Source: Anaerolineales bacterium UBA2317
GTDB lineage: Bacteria; Chloroflexota; Anaerolineae; Anaerolineales; Villigracilaceae
Length of the DNA: 64,000 nt
Direction: 5' to 3'
Assembly (NCBI GenBank): GCA_002345215.1
Contig: DDVH01000025.1
Coordinates: 121,435-185,434 of the forward strand
Below the pieces are notes generated by a model. The model was not told the origin of the DNA. It did not search any database and worked only from the letters and a program-made list of their open reading frames with translations. Position 1 is the stretch's first letter. The number at the start of each line of letters is the position of its first letter. Of the stretch, positions 53,660-61,977 are shown one piece after another. The position numbers and the translations under genes are program-made.

Positions 53660-55117
53660 ATGTCTTTTGAGTTAATTCTTATTATTGCCGCTGGGCTGTT
53701 GTTAATTAGTGTGTTGGTAAGCAAAATATCGGATAGCTCTGGCGTTCCAGCCTTGCTTTTGTTTTTAGCCATAGGCATGTTAGCAGGTTCTGATGGCTTC
53801 GGCTTGATTTATTTTGACGACCCCAACTTAACGCAGTTTATCGGCATTGTTGCTTTAAATTTAATTTTGTTTGCAGGCGGGTTAGATACACAATGGAAAG
53901 ATGTACGTCCAGTCCTTAAATATGGTGTTGCATTATCAACACTAGGTGTTGTTATCACAGCAGTGATTGTAGGAATTGCGGCACAATATTTATTAGGGGT
54001 TACACTTTATCAAGGTTTATTACTCGGTGCGATTGTTTCATCAACAGATGCAGCGGCAGTGTTCTCAATATTACGTTCAAAAAGTTTAGGATTAAAAGGG
54101 AAATTACGTCCATTACTTGAATTTGAATCTGGTAGTAACGACCCAATGGCAGTATTTTTGACCATTGGCATGATTCAATTACTCACACAACCAAACGCAC
54201 AAATTACAGATTTATTCGGTTCTTTCATTTTACAAATGATTGTCGGTGTTTTATGTGGGTTTCTATTTGGAAAATTACTTGCGTTTCTTGCCAATCGCAT
54301 TCAACTCGGTTTTGATGGTTTATATCCTGTACTTACCATTGCAATAGTTTTCTTAACATACGGCGTTACCAACATGTTATATGGCAATGGATTTTTAGCA
54401 ACATACGTGGCAGGGATTGTAGCAGGGCATCAAGATTTTTTACATCGCCGCAGTGTTATCCGTTTTCACGATGGTATTGCCTGGTTAATGCAAATCACCA
54501 TGTTTTTGACTCTAGGTTTATTAGTTTTCCCAACAGAAATTCCTCCTATCATCACAAATGGGTTACTGATTGCTATCATCTTGATTTTCATCGCTAGACC
54601 TGTGAGCATTTTTCTTACACTTCTTCCAACAGGTTTTTCTTTAAAAGAAAAACTCTTTCTCTCATGGGTGGGACTAAGAGGTGCAGTTCCGATTATTTTA
54701 GCGACATATCCGCTTCTTGCTGGGCTTTCACAGGCTGACTCAATTTTCAACATTGTCTTCTTCGTAGTTTTAACGTCCGCTTTGCTACAAGGTGCTTCTA
54801 TTCCTTTTGTAGCAAAATGGTTAAATGTAGATATTCCCGTCACCAAGAAACCTGTCTATCCTATAGAATTTAATCCAGTCAGCGGATTTAAGAGTGAATT
54901 AAAAGAACTGACTATCCCTAAAGATTCTCCAGCAAGTGGCAAAACGATTCTTGAATTACATTTTCCAGAAGAGTTCCTGATTATTTTAATTGCCCGAGAT
55001 AACGAATTTATTATGCCAAGCGGCGGCATTGACCTGCGTGAAGGCGATACATTAATTGTGTTATCAAATAAAGATGCTTTTGATTATGCTGAACGTGAAT
55101 TAAAACCTAAACATTAA
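53660..55117 (+). CDS. Potassium/proton antiporter, NhaP2/CvrA-like with TrkA-C domain
   Basis: 485 residues. About 12 helices, with FLAIGMLAGSDGFG, SSTDAAAVFSILRS and FESGSNDPMAVFLT as the CPA1 pore motifs (the ND pair carries protons), and a C-terminal TrkA-C domain (about 400-480, PSGGIDLREGDTLIVL). It exchanges K+ or Na+ for H+. AAGGAG precedes the ATG. It shares a transcript with the RDD gene. Confidence 0.9.
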   Translation: MSFELILIIAAGLLLISVLVSKISDSSGVPALLLFLAIGMLAGSDGFGLIYFDDPNLTQFIGIVALNLILFAGGLDTQWKDVRPVLKYGVALSTLGVVITAVIVGIAAQYLLGVTLYQGLLLGAIVSSTDAAAVFSILRSKSLGLKGKLRPLLEFESGSNDPMAVFLTIGMIQLLTQPNAQITDLFGSFILQMIVGVLCGFLFGKLLAFLANRIQLGFDGLYPVLTIAIVFLTYGVTNMLYGNGFLATYVAGIVAGHQDFLHRRSVIRFHDGIAWLMQITMFLTLGLLVFPTEIPPIITNGLLIAIILIFIARPVSIFLTLLPTGFSLKEKLFLSWVGLRGAVPIILATYPLLAGLSQADSIFNIVFFVVLTSALLQGASIPFVAKWLNVDIPVTKKPVYPIEFNPVSGFKSELKELTIPKDSPASGKTILELHFPEEFLIILIARDNEFIMPSGGIDLREGDTLIVLSNKDAFDYAERELKPKH

Positions 55118-55128
55118 ATGCTAATTTC

Positions 55129-55803
55129 ATGAAGTTTAATTACACCACACTTGAAACTTGTTATAGCGCCACAGGGATTGTCTTAGTGATTGATGTCTTG
55201 CGTGCATTTTCAACTGCCGCGTATGCGTTTTCACGTGGAGCAAAAGAAATTTATTTAGTCAGTGAAGTGCAAGAGGCATTAGACTTAAAATCAAAAACAA
55301 AAAATGCAAAAGCAATGGGTGAAGTTGGTGGGCTTCCGCCGGAAGGGTTTGATTTTGGTAACTCACCCACACGCATTCTCGAACATGATTTGACTGGCAT
55401 TACTTTAATCCAAAGAACTGGCGCAGGCACGCAAGGTGCTGTGCGTTGCAAAAATGCAGATGTGATGTTAGCGACGAGTTTTGTTGTGGCACAAGCCACA
55501 ATCAATTATGTTTTGAAATTAAATCCAAATGAAATTACGTTTGTCATCACAGGTGGCATGGGCAATGATGAAGATATAGCTTGTGCCGAATTTTTAGAAA
55601 AACAATTTACAGGTCAAGAAGTGGAGGCGCAGCATTTTATCAAGCGCGTGTATGATTCGCGTGATGCGCTCGAACACATGCCTGACCATCCGCAATTTCC
55701 AAAAGCGGATTTAGATTATTGCACGCGCATTAATTATTTTGATTTTGCTATGCCGATTACAAGAAAAAATAATTTGCTTGTGATGCAGGCGATAAAAATT
55801 TAG
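55129..55803 (+). CDS. ComB-like 2-phosphosulfolactate phosphatase family protein
   Basis: 224 residues. IVLVIDVLRAFSTAAYAFSRGAKE, MGEVGGLPPEGFDFGNSPTR and LIQRTGAGTQGAVRCKNAD are the ComB blocks. ComB acts in coenzyme M synthesis, but ComA and ComC are not here, so the family member may act on another phospho-ester. It stands directly before a PTPS/QueD-like gene. Confidence 0.85.
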   Translation: MKFNYTTLETCYSATGIVLVIDVLRAFSTAAYAFSRGAKEIYLVSEVQEALDLKSKTKNAKAMGEVGGLPPEGFDFGNSPTRILEHDLTGITLIQRTGAGTQGAVRCKNADVMLATSFVVAQATINYVLKLNPNEITFVITGGMGNDEDIACAEFLEKQFTGQEVEAQHFIKRVYDSRDALEHMPDHPQFPKADLDYCTRINYFDFAMPITRKNNLLVMQAIKI

Positions 55804-55812
55804 GAGACTTTG

Positions 55813-56199
55813 ATGTATACATTAGGCGTTCGTCGGGATTTTATTGCGCGTCATTTCTTAATTGGAGGGGATTGGGGACCTGAAAATTTTCCTAATTCTC
55901 ATCATTATGTGCTTGAATTACAACTCATTGGAAATGAATTAGATAAGCATGGCTATCTCGTTGACATTGTGGATGTAGAAAAACATTTAGATGAAGTGGT
56001 TGGTTATTACAAAGAGCAGATGTTAAATGAAAAGCCTGAATTTGCTGGCTTGAATCCATCCATTGAGCATTTTGCTCGGATTGTGTGTGTGTCATTAAAT
56101 GAACGCATCAAAGCGAAAAATATTTTGGAAGTGAAAGTTGTGCTTTGGGAAAATGATTCAGCTTGGTCAGCATTTCAAGTTGACAGGCTGAAAGGTTAG
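55813..56199 (+). CDS. 6-pyruvoyl-tetrahydropterin synthase/QueD-like protein
   Basis: 128 residues from the ATG at 55813, with TAGGAG upstream. The zinc His set is in DFIARHFLIGG and SHHYVLE, and the C-terminal WENDSAWSAF has the substrate Glu. QueD members make 6-carboxytetrahydropterin for deazapurines; PTPS members make pyruvoyl-tetrahydropterin. The catalytic Cys of canonical QueD is not seen at its usual place, so the reaction is uncertain. Confidence 0.85.
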   Translation: MYTLGVRRDFIARHFLIGGDWGPENFPNSHHYVLELQLIGNELDKHGYLVDIVDVEKHLDEVVGYYKEQMLNEKPEFAGLNPSIEHFARIVCVSLNERIKAKNILEVKVVLWENDSAWSAFQVDRLKG

Positions 56200-56204
56200 T
56201 AAGT

Positions 56205-57266
56205 TTGAAAGTTGGATTTGTTATCTACGGTTCGCTTGATACTTTAAGCGGCGGGTATTTATACGATAGAAAATTGGTCGAATATTTAAGAAGTCAAGGA
56301 GACGAAGTTGAAATCATTTCACTACCTTGGCGAAATTATTTTGCTCACTTAACGGATAATTTCGCTTTCAAGTTACCTAGTGGTTTTGATATTTTGATTC
56401 AAGATGAACTCAATCATCCTTCGTTAATTGGCACAAATCGTGGAAAACATCCCTACCCAATCATTAGTTTGGTTCATCATTTGAGATGCTCGGAATTAAG
56501 ACCCAAATGGCAAAATGATTTTTATCGATTCATTGAAAAGAAATATTTGCAAAGTGTAGATGGGTTTATTTTCAATTCACAGACAACAAAAGAGGTGGTT
56601 AATGGATTAATGGTTAATGAAAAAACATCTATTGTTGCTTATCCACCCACTGATAGATTTGGTGAAGCGATTTCGGAAAAAGAAATTATTGAAAGAAGTA
56701 AATCCGAAGAGTTAAGAATTTTGTTTTTAGGGAATGTAATGGAGAGGAAGGGGTTACATACTTTGCTAGAAGCTGTCAGCAATCAGCGTTCAGCGATTAG
56801 TGTAGATGTTGTAGGATCACTAAGTGTTGAGCCTGAATATGTTGAGAAGATAAAAAAAATCATAACTAAGAATAATCTTTCTTCTTTCATCTTTCTTCAT
56901 AATTCTTTGAACAATGAACCATTAAAAGAAAAACTTAAAAATGCTCACATTCTTATCGTTCCATCCAGTTATGAAGGTTTTGGGATTGTGTATCTCGAAG
57001 GCATGTGTTTTGGACTTCCCGTGGTTGGAACAACGGCTGGCGCGGCGAGTGAAGTCATTGAGCATGGAAAAACTGGCTATTTAATCGAACCAAATGATTC
57101 AAAAACTCTTGCGGAATATATTTCAAAATTAGCAGAGGATAGAAATTTATTGACACAACTTTCACTCAATGCAAGAAAAAGATATATTCAACAGCCGAAA
57201 TGGGAAGAAACAGCAAGCCAAATCCGTGCTTTCCTTTTGGAGATGATTGGTAAACAAGAGATATAA
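56205..57266 (+). CDS. Glycosyltransferase family 4 protein
   Basis: 353 residues. The start is TTG, five bases after the preceding stop codon, with AAAGG upstream. LRILFLGNVMERKGLHTLLEAV begins the donor domain and IVPSSYEGFGIVYLEGMCFGLPVVGT has the EX7E motif of GT4 enzymes. It moves a sugar from a nucleotide donor to an unknown acceptor. Tight linkage to the PTPS/QueD-like and ComB-like genes hints that the acceptor is a small molecule such as a pterin; this is a guess. Confidence 0.9.
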   Translation: MKVGFVIYGSLDTLSGGYLYDRKLVEYLRSQGDEVEIISLPWRNYFAHLTDNFAFKLPSGFDILIQDELNHPSLIGTNRGKHPYPIISLVHHLRCSELRPKWQNDFYRFIEKKYLQSVDGFIFNSQTTKEVVNGLMVNEKTSIVAYPPTDRFGEAISEKEIIERSKSEELRILFLGNVMERKGLHTLLEAVSNQRSAISVDVVGSLSVEPEYVEKIKKIITKNNLSSFIFLHNSLNNEPLKEKLKNAHILIVPSSYEGFGIVYLEGMCFGLPVVGTTAGAASEVIEHGKTGYLIEPNDSKTLAEYISKLAEDRNLLTQLSLNARKRYIQQPKWEETASQIRAFLLEMIGKQEI

Positions 57267-57291
57267 TGATGATTGAAAATAAAAGGAATAT

Positions 57292-58542
57292 ATGAACTTT
57301 AATGAATTTAAATTAGACCCTCGCTTAATGCAGGGAATTAAAAAAGCAGGTTACGAAACTGCCACCCCAATTCAAGAAGCCGCTATCCCTGCCGCATTAC
57401 GCGGACGAGACATCATCGGCACAGCCCAAACAGGCACAGGCAAAACTGCTTCATTTGTTTTGCCTATCTTAAATAAATTATTGCATGGTCAGCGAAATGT
57501 TCCGCGTGCATTAATTGTTGCGCCAACCCGAGAACTTGCAGACCAAATTAATGATGTGATTAAGACTCTATCAGTTGGTACAAAGTTGAAGAGCGCAACC
57601 ATTTATGGCGGAGTCGGAAGCGGTTCTCAAATCCAAGCCTTACGAAATGGAGCAGAGATTCTGGTTGCATGCCCAGGTCGCTTGCTAGATTTAATCGCGC
57701 AAGGATATGCAAAAATGAATCACATCGAAATTTTAGTTTTGGATGAAGCCGATAGAATGTTTGATATGGGTTTTTTGCCTGATGTGCGCCGCATTGTGAA
57801 GGCTGTGCCTGAAAAACGGCAAACACTTTTTTTCTCGGCTACGTTCCCTGCCGATGTTGAATTGCTGGCACAACAAGTGTTGAAGCAACCACAAAAAATT
57901 TCGATGGGCATTATCAAACCTGCACATACAGTGACACATGCTTTGTATCCTGTTCCGCCACATTTGAAATCTGCATTGTTACTTGAATTGTTGAAACGCA
58001 CTGATACTGATTCTGTTTTGGTTTTCACGCGCACAAAATATCGCGCACAAAAAGTTGCTCGGCAAATTCATCAGGCTGGATTCAAAGTAACCAGTTTGCA
58101 TGGTGACCGCACGCAAGGTCAACGCCAAGCCGCGTTAAAAGATTTCAAATCAGGCACGCATCCAATTATGGTTGCAACCGATATTGCCGCGCGTGGGCTT
58201 GATGTTGAAAGTATTTCGCACGTTATTAATTATGATATGCCCGATACTGCTGATGCTTATATTCATCGCATTGGTCGCACGGGTCGCGCAAAAAGAACTG
58301 GTGATGCGTTTACTTTAGTCACTGATGAAGATAAAGATATGATTCGCACGCTCGAACGAATCATGGGGCATGAAATTAAACGTGAAACACTTGATGGATT
58401 TAATTACACTCTTCCTTCTCCGCCTAAACAGGCTTCTGGACATGGAAGAGGTTCTCACCCTAATCATTCTCGTCGCCCACCCAAACCTGCTCACACCCCA
58501 AAAAGTTGGAATAGAAATAAGTTAGCACCGAGAAGAAAATAA
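57292..58542 (+). CDS. DEAD-box RNA helicase
   Basis: 416 residues. All motifs are present: GFETAT-type Q motif (KAGYETATPIQ), AQTGTGKTA (I), PTRELA (Ia), VLDEADRMFDMGF (II), FSATFP (III), VFTRTK (IV), TDIAARGLDV (V) and HRIGRTGRA (VI). The C-terminal tail is Pro/His/Lys/Arg-rich. RhlE-like; such helicases often act in cold growth, and the adjacent gene is a cold-shock protein read in the other direction. Confidence 0.95.
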   Translation: MNFNEFKLDPRLMQGIKKAGYETATPIQEAAIPAALRGRDIIGTAQTGTGKTASFVLPILNKLLHGQRNVPRALIVAPTRELADQINDVIKTLSVGTKLKSATIYGGVGSGSQIQALRNGAEILVACPGRLLDLIAQGYAKMNHIEILVLDEADRMFDMGFLPDVRRIVKAVPEKRQTLFFSATFPADVELLAQQVLKQPQKISMGIIKPAHTVTHALYPVPPHLKSALLLELLKRTDTDSVLVFTRTKYRAQKVARQIHQAGFKVTSLHGDRTQGQRQAALKDFKSGTHPIMVATDIAARGLDVESISHVINYDMPDTADAYIHRIGRTGRAKRTGDAFTLVTDEDKDMIRTLERIMGHEIKRETLDGFNYTLPSPPKQASGHGRGSHPNHSRRPPKPAHTPKSWNRNKLAPRRK

Positions 58543-58546
58543 AGAA

Positions 58547-58587
58547 TCAAAAAGAGCCTGATGCTTTCACATCAGGCTCTTTTTTGT
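58547..58587. terminator. Bidirectional terminator between helicase and csp
   Basis: A 13-bp stem (58551-58563 with 58570-58582) with A and T flanks on either side. It serves both convergent genes. Confidence 0.85.
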
Positions 58588-58588
58588 C

Positions 58589-58801
58589 TTAGCTCAATAC
58601 AGTTACGTTGCTGGCTTGAGGACCTTTAGGACCTTGTTCAACTGTGAACTCGACCTTTTGTCCTTCTTGCAGGTTCTTGTAACCATCGCCTTGAATAGCG
58701 GAGAAATGGACGAAAACGTCCTTTCCACCTTCGCGTTCGATGAAGCCGAAGCCTTTGTCACCGTTGAACCACTTTACTGTACCGATAATTCTGTCAGACA
58801 T
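58589..58801 (-). CDS. Cold-shock protein, CspA family
   Basis: 70 residues. [30 protein letters not shown] has both RNP motifs (KGFGFI and VFVHF). It binds single-stranded RNA and melts hairpins. AGGAGG lies six bases before the ATG. The leader is unusually long and structured, with a terminator-like hairpin and a strand that can cover the Shine-Dalgarno. Confidence 0.97.
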   Translation of the reverse strand: MSDRIIGTVKWFNGDKGFGFIEREGGKDVFVHFSAIQGDGYKNLQEGQKVEFTVEQGPKGPQASNVTVLS

Positions 58802-58807
58802 GTTTTG

Positions 58808-58859
58808 CCTCCTATGGCAATAAAAATTTTATAGGTCAATCTGTTTGTTCCATCGGAGG
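58808..58859 (-). promoter_or_regulatory. Anti-Shine-Dalgarno fold in the csp leader
   Basis: CCTCCGATGG (58859-58850) can pair with CCATAGGAGG (58817-58808) in nine of ten places, covering the ribosome site. A shorter alternative, CCTAT (58836-58832) with ATAGG, competes for the same bases. Two exclusive folds suggest a switch, perhaps thermal. Confidence 0.55.
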
Positions 58860-58860
58860 T

Positions 58861-58897
58861 CAAAACAAAACAGCCCACAGTGAAACTGTGAGCTGTT
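58861..58897 (-). terminator. Terminator-like hairpin inside the csp leader
   Basis: CAGCTCACAGT and ACTGTGGGCTG pair (one G-U) around TTC and are followed on the minus strand by TTTTGTTTTG. It lies between the csp promoter and the start codon, so it is an attenuator candidate rather than the end of another gene. Confidence 0.6.
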
Positions 58898-58944
58898 GCT
58901 GTTCTTCAAGCCAACGTAACTTACCGTTTTCCTATCTAGCCCCA

Positions 58945-58973
58945 ACAATAACACATGCACTTGAATAAGTCAA
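58945..58973 (-). promoter_or_regulatory. csp promoter
   Basis: TTGACT (58973-58968), a 17-base spacer, and TATTGT (58950-58945) with an extended TGT just ahead. The leader is about 137 bases. The rest of 58802-59113 holds the leader structures and a repeat element. Confidence 0.6.
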
Positions 58974-58986
58974 TAAAAAATGTACC

Positions 58987-59073
58987 CGTCATTGCGAGGA
59001 CGACGTACTTCGTCCGAAGCAATCTTATGATTAATTTGGAGATTGCTTCGTCGCTTCGCTCCTCGCAATGACG
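58987..59073. repeat. TCATTGCGAGG inverted-repeat element
   Basis: Ends CGTCATTGCGAGGA and CTCCTCGCAATGACG, inner arms GAAGCAATC and GATTGCTTC. A truncated copy is at 61928-61966 after the Mpg gene. Confidence 0.75.
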
Positions 59074-59113
59074 GAATGAATAAGATTATAATTTTCAAAA
59101 AGGAGAATGTATC

Positions 59114-59857
59114 ATGCGCATCGCCATCATCTCAGATATGCACGGAAACGATTTTGCTTTTGAAAAAGTTGAAGCGGATATAAAGGCTCAAGGTGTGAAT
59201 CAAATTGTATGTTTGGGTGATGCGATACAAGGTGGTGCTCAACCGAAAGAAACAGTGAATCGTCTGCGAAAGATGAATTGTCCAGTAGTGATGGGCAATG
59301 CCGATGATTGGTTAATCAAAGGTGAAGAAACGGGCAAAGACCCAATTCCGGAAGAACGGCTCAAAAAAATGCAAGTGATTCGTGAGTGGTCTTTATCTCA
59401 ACTCGATGATGAAGATATAAATTTTATAAAAAGTTTTCAACCGACAGTTACTATCAAACTTGAAAAAGATTTAGATTTGTTATGCTTTCACGGCTCACCC
59501 ACCGATTTTGACCACATCATCTTGCCAACCACAAGCGAAGAAGAATTTCAAAAATATCTTGGCGCGTTTAGTAAAAATATTTTAGCAGGCGGACATACTC
59601 ACACACAACAAACTCGCAGATGTGGTGAACGCTTCTTTCTTAACCCCGGCAGTGTTGGCTTACCTTTTAGTTCTTATCAACCCGATGGCATTTTTCATGT
59701 AGATGCTTGGGCTGAGTATGCAATACTCAATATTGAGAACGGCAACATTGGCGTAGAATTTCGACGCTTACCTTATGATGTTAATGATGTGATTGATGTT
59801 TATAAAAACAGTGGTCGTCCATTTGTAGAAGATGCCATTGCACAATTTCAAAGATAA
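59114..59857 (+). CDS. Calcineurin-like metallophosphoesterase (YfcE-type)
   Basis: 247 residues. AIISDMHGND, VCLGDAIQGG, MGNADDWL, CFHGSPT and GGHTHTQQ give the full set of metal ligands. Substrate unknown; YfcE-like enzymes split phosphodiesters. AAGGAG precedes the ATG. The next gene starts eight bases later. Confidence 0.92.
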   Translation: MRIAIISDMHGNDFAFEKVEADIKAQGVNQIVCLGDAIQGGAQPKETVNRLRKMNCPVVMGNADDWLIKGEETGKDPIPEERLKKMQVIREWSLSQLDDEDINFIKSFQPTVTIKLEKDLDLLCFHGSPTDFDHIILPTTSEEEFQKYLGAFSKNILAGGHTHTQQTRRCGERFFLNPGSVGLPFSSYQPDGIFHVDAWAEYAILNIENGNIGVEFRRLPYDVNDVIDVYKNSGRPFVEDAIAQFQR

Positions 59858-59865
59858 TTTGATAA

Positions 59866-60324
59866 ATGAAAACCTATCTGCTCGCATGGAATCCCAAACT
59901 TTGGCGATGGCACGACCTTGAAGAAACGTCTCACAAAGTTAAACAAGGTAAAAAAGTTTTAGACCGTTGGGGAACAGGCACATCCAGAAAAGTATTGAAA
60001 GGTGATAGATTTTTTATCATTCGCTTAGGTGAAAAACCAAAAGGAATTTTTGCTTCGGGTTTTGTTACAAAAGATTCTTTTCAAGGTTTGCATTGGGATA
60101 AGAAAAAATCTGCATTGGGTGAAACAGCAAATTATGTAGAGATTCAGTACGATGTTTTATTGGACCCAGAATCACAGCCAATTTTAGAACGCCAATTATT
60201 AAACATGCCTGCACTTTCAAACATGCATTGGGATGTTCGCATGTCTGGTGTGCAAATTCCTAAAGATGTAGCCAGTGAATTAGAAATCATTTGGGCTGAG
60301 TTTGTAAAACAAAATATTTCATAA
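59866..60324 (+). CDS. EVE/PUA-like domain protein
   Basis: 152 residues. YLLAWNPKLWRWHDLEE, KGDRFFIIRLGEKPKGIFASGFV and NYVEIQYDVLLD match the EVE-like reader domain that often precedes HNH or McrB-type nucleases; here it stands alone. It is predicted to bind modified bases in DNA or RNA. It is probably co-transcribed with the phosphoesterase. Confidence 0.7.
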   Translation: MKTYLLAWNPKLWRWHDLEETSHKVKQGKKVLDRWGTGTSRKVLKGDRFFIIRLGEKPKGIFASGFVTKDSFQGLHWDKKKSALGETANYVEIQYDVLLDPESQPILERQLLNMPALSNMHWDVRMSGVQIPKDVASELEIIWAEFVKQNIS

Positions 60325-60360
60325 TCTCGCCAATGAACTATTTCCCCTTATAATACATTT

Positions 60361-61284
60361 ATGAATTTTTTAATTACCGGAGCCGCAGGTTTCCTCGGCT
60401 CTTCCCTTGCAAATCATTTAGCACAACAAGGCCATCAAGTTCGCGGGCTAGATGATTTATCCACTGGCGACCCGCAAACCTTGTCACCTGATGTGCATTT
60501 CACACGCGGAGATGTCAGTGACCGTCCAAAGTTGTGGACGTTGCTTCAAGATGTTGATGTGGTTTATCATCTCGCGGCACGTGTTTCAGTACCTGAATCA
60601 ATTTTATATCCACGCGATTACAATGCCGTCAACGTCGGCGGGACTGTTGCTCTGATGGAAGCCATGCGTGACGTGGGAGTCAGACGCGTCGTTCTGTCTT
60701 CATCAGGCGCAGTGTATGGAGACTTAAGAGATTCATCTTTAGCAGAGTCCTTAATTCCAAATCCGCGTTCACCTTATGCAGTTTCCAAACTTGCGGCGGA
60801 ATATTACGTCCGCACGATTGGTAACTTGTGGAATATTGAAACAGTCAGTTTAAGAATCTTCAATGCGTATGGACCTGGTCAACATTTGCCACCATCTCAC
60901 CCACCTGTTGTGCCGCATTATCTTCGTCAAGCATTACGCGGCGGAACATTAGTCGCACACGGAGATGGAAGCCAAACGCGAGATTATATTTATGTAGATG
61001 ATGTCGTTCGTGCTATGGTTGCGGCATCTACTGCTCCGAGTGTAAATGGGTTGGTGATTAATGTCGGCTCAGGGGTAGAGACTTCTATTAAAGATTTGAT
61101 TCGCCAAGTATTGGATGTCACAAACAGCAAAGCCAACGTAGTCTATAATGCTCATGCTTCAGGTGGGGTCTCACACATGAAAGCGGATGTGAATCTAGCA
61201 AAAGAGAAATTACGATTTGTACCTTCGGTTAAGTTAGAAGATGGTTTGAAATTGACTTTGAAAAGAGATTCAAGGTTTAAATAA
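60361..61284 (+). CDS. NAD-dependent sugar epimerase (extended SDR)
   Basis: 307 residues. The Rossmann motif is FLITGAAGFLGSSLA; the catalytic SSSGAVYG and YAVSK (Tyr and Lys) are intact, and RIFNAYGPGQ is the substrate-side block. It resembles UDP-glucose 4-epimerase and dehydratases of nucleotide sugars. Confidence 0.92.
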   Translation: MNFLITGAAGFLGSSLANHLAQQGHQVRGLDDLSTGDPQTLSPDVHFTRGDVSDRPKLWTLLQDVDVVYHLAARVSVPESILYPRDYNAVNVGGTVALMEAMRDVGVRRVVLSSSGAVYGDLRDSSLAESLIPNPRSPYAVSKLAAEYYVRTIGNLWNIETVSLRIFNAYGPGQHLPPSHPPVVPHYLRQALRGGTLVAHGDGSQTRDYIYVDDVVRAMVAASTAPSVNGLVINVGSGVETSIKDLIRQVLDVTNSKANVVYNAHASGGVSHMKADVNLAKEKLRFVPSVKLEDGLKLTLKRDSRFK

Positions 61285-61349
61285 TTCTGTTTTCAAGTTT
61301 GAAGGTTTAAACGTTTGAACGTTCCAACTTGTAAACTTTTCAACAAAAA

Positions 61350-61946
61350 ATGACCCTTTCAAGAAAATTCTATAATCGCCCAACATTGATTGTCGCACGT
61401 GAATTATTGGGTGCGAGGTTAGTTCATATTTCCAATGGAAAAAAATTGGTCGGTTTAATCACCGAAACAGAAGCATACATTGGTGAAACTGATTTAGCCT
61501 GCCATGCCAAAGCAGGACGAACCAAGCGAACTGACCCCATGTATGGTGAAGCGGGACATGCCTTTGTTTATTTCACGTATGGAAATCACTGGATGTTGAA
61601 TGCTGTCACAGAAAAAGAAGGTTTCCCTGCCGCAGTTTTGATTCGAGCAATTCAGCCAATTGAAGGAATTGAGTTGATGATGAAACGCCGTCAGGGACGA
61701 GATACGTTTGGTCCGGGCAAGTTGACTCAGGCAATGGGAATCACTAAAAGACAAAATTATGTTGACTTGACAGAACCAACTTCCCCCTTAAGAATCGAAG
61801 CGGGAATTAAAATCCCAGATAAAATCGTGACGATTGGCGCACGAGTGGGTTTAAACAAAACACCGGAACCCTGGTTTTCAAAACCGTGGAGATTCTTGGT
61901 CAACAAATGGACTATACCTAACGAGGAGATTGCTTCGTCAGACTAA
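61350..61946 (+). CDS. 3-methyladenine DNA glycosylase, Mpg/AAG type
   Basis: 198 residues. FYNRPTLIVARELLGARLV, ITETEAYIGETDLACHA (the catalytic Glu), GRTKRTDPMYG, FTYGNHWMLNAVTE and GPGKLTQAMGI are the AAG/MPG blocks. It removes alkylated purines and hypoxanthine. It is followed by a half copy of the TCATTGCGAGG repeat. Confidence 0.95.
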   Translation: MTLSRKFYNRPTLIVARELLGARLVHISNGKKLVGLITETEAYIGETDLACHAKAGRTKRTDPMYGEAGHAFVYFTYGNHWMLNAVTEKEGFPAAVLIRAIQPIEGIELMMKRRQGRDTFGPGKLTQAMGITKRQNYVDLTEPTSPLRIEAGIKIPDKIVTIGARVGLNKTPEPWFSKPWRFLVNKWTIPNEEIASSD

Positions 61947-61977
61947 AGTCTTCCTCGCAATGACATAAGGAGATGAT

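Noticed and set aside
61310..61325. TTTGAACGTTCCAA as an SOS-type site before the Mpg gene
   Set aside because: The half-sites are adjacent with no four-base spacer, unlike the sites at 35976 and 35997.
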